Under the pieces are notes generated by a model. That model saw only the letters and a list, made by a program, of their open reading frames with translations, made no database searches and was not told the origin of the DNA. The position numbers were made by a program, and so were the translations under genes. This document shows, piece by piece, positions 25,466 to 34,725 of a DNA stretch of 64,000 nucleotides. The DNA comes from JAENVU01 sp046598395 (GTDB lineage: Bacteria > Actinomycetota > Acidimicrobiia > IMCC26256 > JAENVU01): NCBI GenBank assembly GCA_046598395.1, contig JBKJIQ010000045.1:29605-93604 (forward strand), in the 5' to 3' direction. Every line of letters starts with the position of its first letter. Within the stretch, counting starts at the first letter, position 1.

Positions 25466-26562
25466 GGCAGTACCCCGCGGCGCCGGGCATCGGCGATGTT
25501 GCGTTCATGCTCGGCGAAGGTGACCGCGAATGCGTGCTTCCCCGACGCGTCCGTGAGGACGTAGTACTTGAACGGAACATCGGCGGGATGGATCGCGGCG
25601 CGCAAGGACGCTTCGGTGACCGTGGAAATCGGCGTGGGCGGCAGGCCACGCGTTCGATACGTGTTGTACGGCGAGTCGAGCGCGAAGTCTGCGTCGGTCA
25701 ACCTGGCGTCACCACCACCACGTGCGTACACAACGGTTGCATCGATTTGGAGCGGCATCGAGTCGCGCAAGCGATTCTGGATCACCGCGGCGATGAGGGG
25801 ACGGTCGGCGTCGATCCCGGCTTCGCGTTGAATCAGCGACGCGATCACCACGGTCCGATAAGGATCCGAGGTCCCACCGAGACCAACCGCGGTCCCATGG
25901 CGATCGAACGCAGCGACGATGGTTCGCAGGATCGCGGTCTCGTCTTCATGGTCCGCCACGTAATAGGTGTCGGGCCAGGTCAAACCTTCGAGGGAGGTGA
26001 CACCGTCTGGCTGAAACTTCGACCGGACGACTCCGCTCTGGGCAACCTCGGTCAACCGCTTCGCGCTGTGGCCCGGAAGCGAACCCACGCGCGCGGCAAT
26101 CTGATCGAACCGAAGGCCGGGCGGCAGCGAGAGCTCGCGATAGCGCTGGCGCGGTCCCGGCTCGAGGGCGTCGATCGCACCGCGTGCACCAAGATCCTGA
26201 TGGAGCCGATACTGACCCGCTTGGATCCGTGGCGCCCCCGAGATCCGTGCGTAGATTCGGAACGCGAGCGCGGACCCGATCACGCCTCGTGCTTCCAGTC
26301 GATCGGCAATGGCACTGACCCCCGACCCGACCGGAATCTCCACCGTCACCACGCGCCCAGGGTCCCCGGGCGGATCGACCTGATACCAGAACCAACCCGC
26401 GGCCGCGATGAACGGCGACGCCAGCAGCATGAGCACGAGCACCACCCGGCCGCCCCGCCGTTTCGAACCGTGACCAGCTCGCCGATCCTTTCGGGACCGC
26501 GACGTTGCCTCGCCGAGCACGCTGATCTGCTCCGGATCGTCACTCACGCCATCCTCACTCAC
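25462..26562 (-). CDS. mltG: Endolytic murein transglycosylase MltG
   Basis: A membrane-anchored lytic transglycosylase that cuts nascent glycan strands and sets their length. The 366-residue protein has a basic cytoplasmic tail, one membrane helix (VVLVLMLLASPFIAAAGWFWY), a LysM-like domain and the YceG fold with LEGLTWPDTYYV, the catalytic glutamate in SLIQREAG, and DSPYNTYRTRGLPPTPI. The GTG start overlaps ruvX by eight bases; a second in-frame GTG five codons later is equally possible because the start region contains a short tandem repeat. Confidence 0.95.
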   Translation of the reverse strand: MSEDGVSDDPEQISVLGEATSRSRKDRRAGHGSKRRGGRVVLVLMLLASPFIAAAGWFWYQVDPPGDPGRVVTVEIPVGSGVSAIADRLEARGVIGSALAFRIYARISGAPRIQAGQYRLHQDLGARGAIDALEPGPRQRYRELSLPPGLRFDQIAARVGSLPGHSAKRLTEVAQSGVVRSKFQPDGVTSLEGLTWPDTYYVADHEDETAILRTIVAAFDRHGTAVGLGGTSDPYRTVVIASLIQREAGIDADRPLIAAVIQNRLRDSMPLQIDATVVYARGGGDARLTDADFALDSPYNTYRTRGLPPTPISTVTEASLRAAIHPADVPFKYYVLTDASGKHAFAVTFAEHERNIADARRRGVLP

Positions 26563-27025
26563 GCCATCCCCGCTCTCGGCGCTGACCGGCCGGAGGGGAC
26601 GGGCGGGATTCCAGGTAGGACTGAAGGATGACCGCCGCGGCCACCTTGTCGACCTTGCCCTTGCGTTGTTTGCGTTTCACGCCGGCACCCACCAGCGACC
26701 GCTGCGCAATCACGGTGGTCATCCGCTCGTCGTGCAGCTCGAAGGTGAGTTCCGGCGCGAGCATGCGCAACGCTTCCACCTCGGCTCGCGCGGCTTTCGC
26801 CGCGGGACCATTTCGCCCGGACAACTCCTTGGGGAGTCCCACCACGACGACTGCGGCGTCGGCTTCCATTGCGGCGGCGACGATCGCGCGCCGATCGGCG
26901 TCAGCAGATCCGCGCCGTTCCAAGACCGTGAGCGGTGACGCGATCGTGCCGGTGGGGTCCGACACCGCCAGCCCGATACGGCGAGTGCCGAGATCAACCC
27001 CGAGGATGCGGCCCACCCGGCTCAC
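26555..27025 (-). CDS. ruvX: Holliday junction resolvase-like RuvX (YqgF)
   Basis: A small RNase H-fold nuclease implicated in pre-16S rRNA end processing and possibly Holliday-junction cleavage. The 156-residue protein shows the N-terminal ILGVDLGTRRIGLAVSD with the first acidic residue, VVGLPKELSG, and the HDERMTTVIAQRSL motif with DKVAAAVILQSYL. The GTG start overlaps the alaS stop (GTGA). The alaS-ruvX-mltG-aroE order is conserved in actinobacteria. Confidence 0.95.
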   Translation of the reverse strand: MSRVGRILGVDLGTRRIGLAVSDPTGTIASPLTVLERRGSADADRRAIVAAAMEADAAVVVVGLPKELSGRNGPAAKAARAEVEALRMLAPELTFELHDERMTTVIAQRSLVGAGVKRKQRKGKVDKVAAAVILQSYLESRPSPPAGQRRERGWRE

Positions 27026-29661
27026 CCTACGGCGCTGGCCACCTGAACCTGGGCCAATGTGACCGCCTCCGCGAGAGCATCCACGTTCGGCCCGCCACCG
27101 ATCACCAGTTCCGGGTTCTTGGCGGTGCCGCCGCCGAGCAGCTTGGCCACCGGCGCCGCAATCGCCGCCGCGGATACCCCACCGGCGACTCGGTCTTTGC
27201 CCACGGCGACCACCACGCCCGCCTTGCCGGCGTTCGCGCCGAGGATGACGACCACGCCGAGCGGACCGAGCGCGTCGCGCGTGGCGATGGCGAGTTGGCG
27301 GAGTTCGTCGGGATTCACACCGTCTCGCCGTTCCACCACTGTCCCGTTTTCGGCCGCCGCCACGAGCGCGTGTGCTGCCGTCACGGCTTCGCGTTGACGC
27401 GCGGCTCCGAGGTCGTCGTTCGCGGCCTTGAGCTGTTCGAGCAGCTTCTCGACGCGGCCCCCGATCTCCGCGGTCGTCACATTCAGGAGCGCGGCAACGT
27501 CGCGCAGTTCCTGCGCTTCCCCCTGCACCCGATCGAGCGCAACCTCGCCCGTCACCGCCTCGATCCGCCGCAGGTTTGACCCGATGGAACCCTCGCTCAG
27601 GATCTTGACTGGACCGATGAATCCCAGTGCGTGCACATGCGTGCCGCCGCAGAGCTCCGTGGAGGAAGGTCCGGCCTCGAGCACGCGCACAATGTCGCCG
27701 TACTTGTCACCAAAGAACGCGATGGCGCCGAGGCTTTCGGCGTGGGCCTTCGTGGTCTCGTAATGGCGAACCGGTGCGTCAGAGATCACGGCGCGGTTCG
27801 CGATGGCCTCGATCCGCACGAGGTCCTCGGGGCTCACGGGCTCGAAATGGGAAAAGTCGAACCGCAAACGCTCGGCCGAGACCATCGACCCGGCTTGCTT
27901 CACGTGGCTCCCGAGCACTTCGCGCAAAGCGGAGTGCAACAGATGCGTCGCGGTGTGGTTGCGGCGAATCGCGTCGCGGCGTGCACCATCGATCTCGAGC
28001 GCCAGAGTGTCTCCCTCGGCCAACTCACCGTTCACCACCTCCACCCGATGCCGCGTGAGGCGGGCCGGGATGGCGAACTGAGTGTCGATCACACGCGCGT
28101 CGACACCATCAAGTCCCGTCATGGAACCGACGTCACCCACCTGGCCGCCGGACTCCGCATAAAACGGCGTTCGATCGGTGATGACATCAACCCGGCCCGC
28201 GTTCGCTCCCACCCGGCCGACCCGTTCACCACCTTGGATCAACGCCAGCACGACGGCGCCCTCGGTGGCGTACTCCTGCCGCCCGGTGAAGTCGGTGGCG
28301 CCGTACTCGTCGAGCAGCTCGCGGTACAGCTCCACGGGCGCGGCGGCCGAACCACCTGCTGCCTTGTGGGCTTCCCGCGCGCGGTTGCGCTGAGCCTCCA
28401 TGCTGGTTTGGAATCCGTCGAGGTCCACGGCCCGACCCCGCTCGGCTGCGATCTCGCGCGTGAGGTCGACCGGGAAGCCCAAGGTGTCGTGCAAGAAGAA
28501 CGCGCGCTCACCCGAGATATCGCCCGCGTCCAGCAGATCCGCCAGCATCTCCTCGCCCCGCTGCAACGTGCGCAGGAACCGCTCCTCTTCGCGGCGCACG
28601 ATCGTGGTGACCAAATCGTGGTGGGCAGCCAGGTCCGGGTAGGCAGAGCCCATGGTGGCCACGGTGGCGTCGACCAACGCCGGCGTCACGAGTTGGCGCG
28701 CGCCCAGGCGATACGCGTGGCGCACCGCCCGGCGAATAATCCGTCGCAGCACGTACCCGCGTTCTTCGTTGCTCGGCACAACGCCGTCGGCGACGAGGAA
28801 GGTCATCGTCCGTGCATGTTCGGCCAGGATCCGCAACGAGACATCGTCAACGTTTCCCGGATAGCCGCCATAGGTGCGGCCGGTCACCGACTCCGCCGCC
28901 GCAATCAATGGTTGGAACACATCGATGTCCCAGACGGAGTTCACCCCTTGGAGTACCGCCAGGTTGCGCTCCAATCCGGCCCCGGTGTCAACGCTCGGCG
29001 CCGGAAGTGGCACCAGCGTGCCGTCGGGCTGGGCGTCGTACTGCATGAACACGAGGTTCCAGAGTTCGACGAACCGATCCTCGCCGCCCTGGGCCGGTCC
29101 CCCGTCGGCTCCGAACTCGGGCCCGAGATCCCAGAAGATCTCCGAACTCGGCCCGCAGGGTCCGGTATCGCCCATGCGCCAAAAGTTGTCGTCGCCGAGG
29201 CGCTGGATCCGCTCGGCCGCAACGCCGACCGTGTCACGCCAAATTGCTTCAGCTTCATCGTCGGAGTCATGCACCGTGACCCAGAGCCGTTCCGGGTCGA
29301 GGCCCAGCACGTCGGTGTAGAACCCCCAGGCAAACGGAATCGCCTCGGCCTTGAAATAGTCGCCGAAGCTGAAGTTGCCCAGCATCTCGAAGAATGAAAA
29401 GTGCCGGTTGGTCCGACCGATGTCGTCGAGGTCGTTGTGCTTTCCTCCCACGCGCACACACTTCTGGGACGACGTTGCCCGCGGGTACGGGGCTGGTTCC
29501 TCACGCGTGAAGTACGGCACGAACGGAATCATCCCGGCGATCGTGAAGAGAACGCTCTTGTCATGGGGAATGAGACTCGCGCTCGGAACTTCGATGTGAC
29601 CACGCGCCACGAAGTAGTCAAGAAAGGCGCGCCGAAGTTCGTCGGCAGTCATGGAAACCAT
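27022..29661 (-). CDS. alaS: Alanyl-tRNA synthetase
   Basis: Charges tRNA-Ala and edits mischarged Ser and Gly. The 879-residue enzyme has the class II core (SSQKCVRVGGKHNDLDDIG, FFEMLGNFSFGDYFK, GDTGPCGPSSEIF), the central domain, the editing domain with HTATHLLHSALRE and CGGTHVHALG metal ligands, and the C-terminal DHHA1-type domain ending in LGGGTAKNPELVIGGG. ATG 29661 is used; a second ATG three codons later is possible. Confidence 0.97.
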   Translation of the reverse strand: MVSMTADELRRAFLDYFVARGHIEVPSASLIPHDKSVLFTIAGMIPFVPYFTREEPAPYPRATSSQKCVRVGGKHNDLDDIGRTNRHFSFFEMLGNFSFGDYFKAEAIPFAWGFYTDVLGLDPERLWVTVHDSDDEAEAIWRDTVGVAAERIQRLGDDNFWRMGDTGPCGPSSEIFWDLGPEFGADGGPAQGGEDRFVELWNLVFMQYDAQPDGTLVPLPAPSVDTGAGLERNLAVLQGVNSVWDIDVFQPLIAAAESVTGRTYGGYPGNVDDVSLRILAEHARTMTFLVADGVVPSNEERGYVLRRIIRRAVRHAYRLGARQLVTPALVDATVATMGSAYPDLAAHHDLVTTIVRREEERFLRTLQRGEEMLADLLDAGDISGERAFFLHDTLGFPVDLTREIAAERGRAVDLDGFQTSMEAQRNRAREAHKAAGGSAAAPVELYRELLDEYGATDFTGRQEYATEGAVVLALIQGGERVGRVGANAGRVDVITDRTPFYAESGGQVGDVGSMTGLDGVDARVIDTQFAIPARLTRHRVEVVNGELAEGDTLALEIDGARRDAIRRNHTATHLLHSALREVLGSHVKQAGSMVSAERLRFDFSHFEPVSPEDLVRIEAIANRAVISDAPVRHYETTKAHAESLGAIAFFGDKYGDIVRVLEAGPSSTELCGGTHVHALGFIGPVKILSEGSIGSNLRRIEAVTGEVALDRVQGEAQELRDVAALLNVTTAEIGGRVEKLLEQLKAANDDLGAARQREAVTAAHALVAAAENGTVVERRDGVNPDELRQLAIATRDALGPLGVVVILGANAGKAGVVVAVGKDRVAGGVSAAAIAAPVAKLLGGGTAKNPELVIGGGPNVDALAEAVTLAQVQVASAVG

Positions 29662-29670
29662 CGGGTGAGG

Positions 29671-29904
29671 TTACCGACTGCTTCTATTCAAGTCGGCACG
29701 TAGTTGCATCTCGCGGCGGCGCATCGCGGCGCGGCCCTCAACGGCCGCCGCCTTCATGGTCTCGACCGTTTCTCCGACTCGTTCGGTGAGGCCGTCCGGG
29801 GTATACCGCTTCGCGGCATCGCGCACCTTGCGGGCGGCGTACCACGACGATCCCATGCCGGCGCCGTAGCCGACCGTGAGCCAGAACACGCGCTTCGGAA
29901 TCAT
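29671..29904 (-). CDS. Small conserved hypothetical protein upstream of alaS
   Basis: The 77-residue basic protein has an N-terminal hydrophobic, Gly-rich segment (VFWLTVGYGAGMGSSWYAA) that may be a membrane anchor, followed by a charged helix. Its ATG overlaps the stop of the DUF948 gene (ATGA), and it ends nine bases before alaS. Small proteins of this type sit between DUF948 genes and alaS in many actinobacteria. The function is unknown; coupling to DUF948 suggests a membrane partner. Confidence 0.75.
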   Translation of the reverse strand: MIPKRVFWLTVGYGAGMGSSWYAARKVRDAAKRYTPDGLTERVGETVETMKAAAVEGRAAMRRREMQLRADLNRSSR

Positions 29905-30272
29905 CGGGCGGCCCGCCGATCGCCCTCGCGCATGCGTCGGACCGCTTGCTTGGTCCCGGTCCCGATCGCGAGGACCTTGACCACCGGGTTGGTGACGGTC
30001 TTGGTCACCAGGCGCGATGCTCCGTCGAGTCGGCCCCCCACACCCTCGGCTGCGCTCAGCAATGCGTTCACTCGATCCACTTCGTGTTCGGCGTCACGCA
30101 GCGCGTCCTGCATTCCGCGGGTGACGGCAAGCGTCTCCTCCTGAAGTCGATCGACCGTCGTGCGGAGCCGGCGGACCGTGGCGATGATCGAGAGCAATCC
30201 GAACAAGAGTCCTCCGAGCAAGACCGCGAGCAGGACCGCTCCCGTTGCTCCCAACCACTCGCTCACACTCAC
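29901..30272 (-). CDS. DUF948 family membrane protein
   Basis: The GTG at 30272, five bases after GAGGAG and three after the rarA stop, gives 123 residues. One N-terminal membrane helix (LGATGAVLLAVLLGGLLFGLL) is followed by a long amphipathic coiled coil (ATVRRLRTTVDRLQEETLAV) typical of DUF948 proteins, resembling general-stress membrane proteins. Location between rarA and alaS is standard for actinobacteria. Function is unknown. Confidence 0.82.
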   Translation of the reverse strand: MSVSEWLGATGAVLLAVLLGGLLFGLLSIIATVRRLRTTVDRLQEETLAVTRGMQDALRDAEHEVDRVNALLSAAEGVGGRLDGASRLVTKTVTNPVVKVLAIGTGTKQAVRRMREGDRRAAR

Positions 30273-30274
30273 AA

Positions 30275-31597
30275 CTACTCCTCGCGCGGTTCGGTGCGGA
30301 TCTGGGCGCCGGATGGCCGACGATCGATATCGTCGCCATGGCCGCTCGGTTGCCAATACACCCGACCCGCGACTTCGGGGGGCCGGTATTCCTGGGGCGC
30401 CCAACCGTCGGGCGCGTCGTGAGGATAGACGTAGCCCTGTCCGTGGCCCAGCGTGGCCGCACTGCGATAGCTCGCATCACGCAAATGCGGGGGGACGTCA
30501 CCGGCGGGCCGGTCCCGCACATCCGCCAGCGCGGCGCCGAGCGCGACCTTGGCACCGTTGGATTTCGGGGCATTCGCGAGGTAGATCACTGCGTGCGCCA
30601 GATTGTGCATGGCCTCCGGGAGGCCCACGTACTCCACCGCGTGGGCGGCGGCAGTCGCGATCGGAAGGCCGTGCGGGTCGCCGAGGCCCACGTCTTCGGA
30701 CGCCAGAATCACGAGACGGCGAGCAATGAACCGGGCATCTTCGCCGGCCTCGAGCATCCGGGCCAGCCAATACAGGCCGGCGTCCACGTCGGAGCCTCGG
30801 ATGCTCTTGATGAATGCCGAGACGATGTCGTAGTGCTCATCGTCGCCGTAGCGCAGCGCGCGCATCGCGAGGGCGGTTTCCATGTGCGTGAGCGCGATCG
30901 ACGCTGCGCCCGCCTCCGACGCGAGCGCGGCGGCAACGTCGAGACTGGTCAACGTGTGCCGGGCATCGCCTTCGGCCCGGTCCACCAGGTGGTCGAAGGC
31001 GTCGTCATCGATCGTCAGTTTCGACTCACCGAGGCCACGGTCGACATCGGCCAACGCGCGGCCAACCAGCGCACGCAGACCGTCGGGTGCAACTGCCTGA
31101 ACCCGAAACAACGTGGAGCGACTCAACAGGGGCGCGGTCAACGAGAAATAGGGGTTCTCGGTCGTCGCGCCCACGAGCACGATCAGTCCCTCTTCCACAT
31201 GGGGCAACAACGCGTCTTGCTGGGTGCGGCTGAAACGATGAATCTCGTCGAGAAACAGAATCGTCCCTTGGCCGTGTTCACCGAGGCGCTGCCGGGCACG
31301 GTCGGCGACTTCTCGGACGTCCTTCACTCCCGCGCTCACGGCCGAAAGCGGTTCGAAGGCCTTCCGGGTCGCACCCGCGATCAGCCGCGCGATCGTGGTC
31401 TTGCCCGTGCCGGGAGGACCCCAGAGCACCACCGATGTCAGCCGATCCGACTCGATCAGGAGCCGCAACGGGCGTCCCGCTCCGAGCAGCTCTTCCTGGC
31501 CCACCACCTCATCGAGCGACCGCGGCCGCAGGCGGGCCGCCAATGGGGCTCGGCTCGTGAGACGCGCCTCGGCGGCGGCGCCGAAGAGATCGGTCAC
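30275..31597 (-). CDS. rarA: Replication-associated recombination ATPase RarA/MgsA
   Basis: A clamp-loader-like AAA+ ATPase acting at stalled replication forks. The 440-residue protein shows Walker A WGPPGTGKTTIARL, Walker B ILFLDEIHRF, the sensor GATTENPYFSL and the C-terminal tetramerisation domain containing WLARMLEAGEDARFIARRL and the end YRPPEVAGRVYWQPSG. The GTG start at 31597 is preceded by a short intergenic stretch after aspS. Confidence 0.96.
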   Translation of the reverse strand: MTDLFGAAAEARLTSRAPLAARLRPRSLDEVVGQEELLGAGRPLRLLIESDRLTSVVLWGPPGTGKTTIARLIAGATRKAFEPLSAVSAGVKDVREVADRARQRLGEHGQGTILFLDEIHRFSRTQQDALLPHVEEGLIVLVGATTENPYFSLTAPLLSRSTLFRVQAVAPDGLRALVGRALADVDRGLGESKLTIDDDAFDHLVDRAEGDARHTLTSLDVAAALASEAGAASIALTHMETALAMRALRYGDDEHYDIVSAFIKSIRGSDVDAGLYWLARMLEAGEDARFIARRLVILASEDVGLGDPHGLPIATAAAHAVEYVGLPEAMHNLAHAVIYLANAPKSNGAKVALGAALADVRDRPAGDVPPHLRDASYRSAATLGHGQGYVYPHDAPDGWAPQEYRPPEVAGRVYWQPSGHGDDIDRRPSGAQIRTEPREE

Positions 31598-31656
31598 GGC
31601 CTGACGCTAGCGAGTCACGAGCCGCACGGGCAGATGCCGAATGCTCGGGTCGAGTT

Positions 31657-33408
31657 CTACGTGCTCCGAGGTTTGACCGTGAGGCCGAGTTCGCGGAGTT
31701 GGGTGGCATCGATGGGACCCGGCGCACCGGTGAGGGGATCGGCACCCGACTGAGTCTTCGGGAACGCGATCACTTCGCGAATGTTGGACTCACCGGCGAG
31801 GAGCGCCACCAGGCGATCGATGCCGAACGCGAACCCCGCGTGCGGCGGCGCGCCAAACCGGAACGCGTCGAGGAGAAAGCCGAACCGAGCTTGGGCCGTC
31901 TCCGCGTCGATTCCGAGCAACGCAAACATCTGCGCTTGGAGGTCGGGTTGGTGGATCCGCACGCTGCCCGAGCCCAGTTCCCATCCGTTGAGCACCAGGT
32001 CATACGCCTGCGATCGCACATCGAGCAATGCGTCACCGGTGGCGGTTGCGAGGAGGTGCGCGTCCTCGGGGTGCGGTTGGGTGAACGGATGATGGAGTGG
32101 AATCGGGTTGCCGTCGGCCGTGATTGCCTCGAACAGCGGGAAGTCCACGACCCACAACGGCACGAGGTCATCACCCAGCGGCGGGCGGCCGACGTCCAAG
32201 CGCAGCGCGCCCAGCACCGTGTTCGTTCGCTGCCGCTCCCCCGCCACGATCAGGACCAGGTCACCCGCCTGGGCGCTGAGGGCCGCAACGATCGCTGCCT
32301 GTTCGGGTGCGCTCAGAAACTTCGCCACCGGCGACTCCAACTCGCCGCCCGCCGCCACCCGCATCCAGACCAGCCCCGCCGCGCCGAGTTGTTTGGCCCG
32401 ATCTACGAGTTTGTCGAGCGTGGAGCGCGAGGCGTCGCCAGCACCCGCGTGGCAGATCCCCTTGACTGCATCGGCGTGGAAGGCCTTGAACTCCGTACCC
32501 GCGACCGCCGGACCCAGGTCAACCAGTTCCATTCCAAAACGCAGGTCGGGCTTGTCTGATCCGAACCGTTCCATCGCATCAGACCACGTCATCTGGGGTA
32601 CCGCCGGGAGCGGAGCGCCCGTCACGGCTTCTACCGCCGCACTCACCGCGTTCGTGACCACATCGATGATGTCGGATTGCTCGGCGAAGCTCATCTCCAT
32701 GTCGTATTGCATGAACTCGAACTGACGATCCGCGCGCAGGTCTTCATCTCGCAGGCATCGCGCGATCTGGAAGTATCGGTCGAGCCCACCAACCATCAAC
32801 AACTGTTTGAACAGCTGCGGACTCTGGGGCAGCGCGTAAAAGTCGCCGGGGCTGAGCCGCGACGGCACCACAAAATCGCGCGCACCCTCCGGAGTGGACG
32901 CGATCAACATCGGGGTCTCGACCTCGACGAACCGTTGTTCGAACATCGACGCCCGCAGGGTCTGGTTCACCAAGGCGCGCATGCGGAGGTTGCGCTGCAT
33001 CGACGGCCGCCGCAGATCCAGGTAACGGTGCCGTAACCGCAGCACTTCGTCGACGTCGTCGCCGCGGTCGGAAAGCGGAAACGGCGGCGCCTCCGCCCGG
33101 TTCAGCACCGTGACGACGCTCGCGGCCACTTCGACCTCGCCGGTCGCCAGGTCGGGGTTCACCGTTCCGGCGGGTCGGGCCTGCACGACCCCTACGACTT
33201 GGAGCACCCACTCGCGCCCGATGTGGTGGACGTCACCCGCTCCTACTGCCTCGGGGTCGATGACGACCTGGACCATGCCAGAGGAGTCGCGCAGGTCGAA
33301 GAACACCACCCCGCCGTGGTCGCGCCGCTGTGCGACCCAACCCGCCACCGTGACCTCAGAACCCACGTCCTCGGTCCGGATCGTCCCGGTCTCATGCGTG
33401 CGCATCAT
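31657..33408 (-). CDS. aspS: Aspartyl-tRNA synthetase
   Basis: The 583-residue class IIb synthetase has the N-terminal OB anticodon domain (VTVAGWVAQRRDHGGVVFFD), motif 2 region FQIARCLRDEDLRADRQFEF, the bacterial GAD insertion and the C-terminal motif 3 GFAFGIDRLVALLAG. ATG 33408 overlaps the hisS stop (TGATG). Whether it is discriminating or also charges tRNA-Asn cannot be decided from this window. Confidence 0.97.
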   Translation of the reverse strand: MMRTHETGTIRTEDVGSEVTVAGWVAQRRDHGGVVFFDLRDSSGMVQVVIDPEAVGAGDVHHIGREWVLQVVGVVQARPAGTVNPDLATGEVEVAASVVTVLNRAEAPPFPLSDRGDDVDEVLRLRHRYLDLRRPSMQRNLRMRALVNQTLRASMFEQRFVEVETPMLIASTPEGARDFVVPSRLSPGDFYALPQSPQLFKQLLMVGGLDRYFQIARCLRDEDLRADRQFEFMQYDMEMSFAEQSDIIDVVTNAVSAAVEAVTGAPLPAVPQMTWSDAMERFGSDKPDLRFGMELVDLGPAVAGTEFKAFHADAVKGICHAGAGDASRSTLDKLVDRAKQLGAAGLVWMRVAAGGELESPVAKFLSAPEQAAIVAALSAQAGDLVLIVAGERQRTNTVLGALRLDVGRPPLGDDLVPLWVVDFPLFEAITADGNPIPLHHPFTQPHPEDAHLLATATGDALLDVRSQAYDLVLNGWELGSGSVRIHQPDLQAQMFALLGIDAETAQARFGFLLDAFRFGAPPHAGFAFGIDRLVALLAGESNIREVIAFPKTQSGADPLTGAPGPIDATQLRELGLTVKPRST

Positions 33409-34685
33409 CAGCTGCTCATCCGTTCTCGGCGGGCTTGGAGCCACGCCACCAGGCCCACTCGGGGCACCTCGACTTGTTCCCCGGTCCCGAGATCCTTCAC
33501 CCCGACCGCGTCTCGGCCTACCTCATCTCGACCGACCATCACTGCGAACCCCGCGCCGGAACGGTCCGCCGCTTTCCATTGGGCTTTCACCGACCGTCGG
33601 CCGTAGGCACGATCCACACTTAATCCACCGGTGCGCAACGCCTCCACCAACGTGGCGACCGTGGCCCCGCCCTCGGCAGCGAGACCGTCGACGACAAATA
33701 CCTCAACGCCCGCGCGCGGCGGAGCAACGTCGCCCGCATCGAGTGCGAGCACGATCCGCTCCACCCCGGTCCCGAATCCGATCCCCGCGGTGGACGGGCC
33801 GCCAAACTCTTCGGCCAGGCCGTCGTAGCGGCCACCACCGCCCACTGCGTTCTGCGCGGCATCAAGGCCCGCACTCTGAAACTCGAACGTGGTCCCGGTG
33901 TAGTAGTCGAACCCCCGCACGAGCCGCGGCTCGATCTCGAACCCGACTCCGAGGGCGCGCAGCCCGGCCTGCACGGCATCGAAGTGCGCGGCCGCAGCAT
34001 CGGAGAGGTACTCCGTCAGTTGCGGCGCACTTTCGATCACGGATTGCCACGGCCCGACTTTCGCGTCGAGCACTCGCAACGGGTTCGCCTCGACGCGCGC
34101 CAGAAACTCTTCTCCCAGTGCCGCGCCGTCGTGCCGGAAGTGGCTCCGTAGGGCGGCGACATACCCCGGACGCGTCTGCGCATCGCCCATTGAGTTGACC
34201 AGCAGCCGGACATCGCGCAGGCCAATCTCGGCGTAGAAGCCGGCGAGGAGCGTGATCACCTCGACATCGATCTCGGGGTCCTCGATGCCGAGCGCTTCTA
34301 CACCGAGCTGCCAGTGTTGGCGGTAGCGACCCTTCTGGGCCCGCTCGTACCGGAAGTTCGGCGCCACGTACCAGACCTTCCATGGCGGGGTCGGATGGTG
34401 TTGCACAAATGCCCGCACCACCGAAGCTGTGCCTTCGGGCCGCAGCGCCAGGCGCCGTCCACCCTTGTCGGTCAGTTCGTACATCTCCTTCGAGACGACG
34501 TCGGTGTGTTCTCCGACCCGCTGGAACACCTCGACGTGTTCGAACATGGGCGTGATGGCCAGGCCGTACCCGTAGCGGCGAGCCCGTTCGGCGAAGCGCG
34601 CCACGATCTCGACCCAGCGCGCGGAATCCGGGGGGAGGACATCGTGGACGCCCTTCGGGGCGCGAAAAACATCGGCGGGAGACAT
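33408..34685 (-). CDS. hisS: Histidyl-tRNA synthetase
   Basis: The 425-residue class II synthetase shows GVHDVLPPDS at the N-terminus, motif 2 with LRPEGTASVVRAF, the histidine-A motif LVRGFDYYTGTTFEF, GGGRYDGLAEEFGG, and a C-terminal anticodon domain. It is coupled to aspS by a one-base overlap. The hisS-aspS pair occurs next to relA, as in many actinobacteria. Confidence 0.97.
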   Translation of the reverse strand: MSPADVFRAPKGVHDVLPPDSARWVEIVARFAERARRYGYGLAITPMFEHVEVFQRVGEHTDVVSKEMYELTDKGGRRLALRPEGTASVVRAFVQHHPTPPWKVWYVAPNFRYERAQKGRYRQHWQLGVEALGIEDPEIDVEVITLLAGFYAEIGLRDVRLLVNSMGDAQTRPGYVAALRSHFRHDGAALGEEFLARVEANPLRVLDAKVGPWQSVIESAPQLTEYLSDAAAAHFDAVQAGLRALGVGFEIEPRLVRGFDYYTGTTFEFQSAGLDAAQNAVGGGGRYDGLAEEFGGPSTAGIGFGTGVERIVLALDAGDVAPPRAGVEVFVVDGLAAEGGATVATLVEALRTGGLSVDRAYGRRSVKAQWKAADRSGAGFAVMVGRDEVGRDAVGVKDLGTGEQVEVPRVGLVAWLQARRERMSS

Positions 34686-34725
34686 TGACGGTCGATGCTA
34701 CCGGTGGGCCACTCCCGCTTCGGGT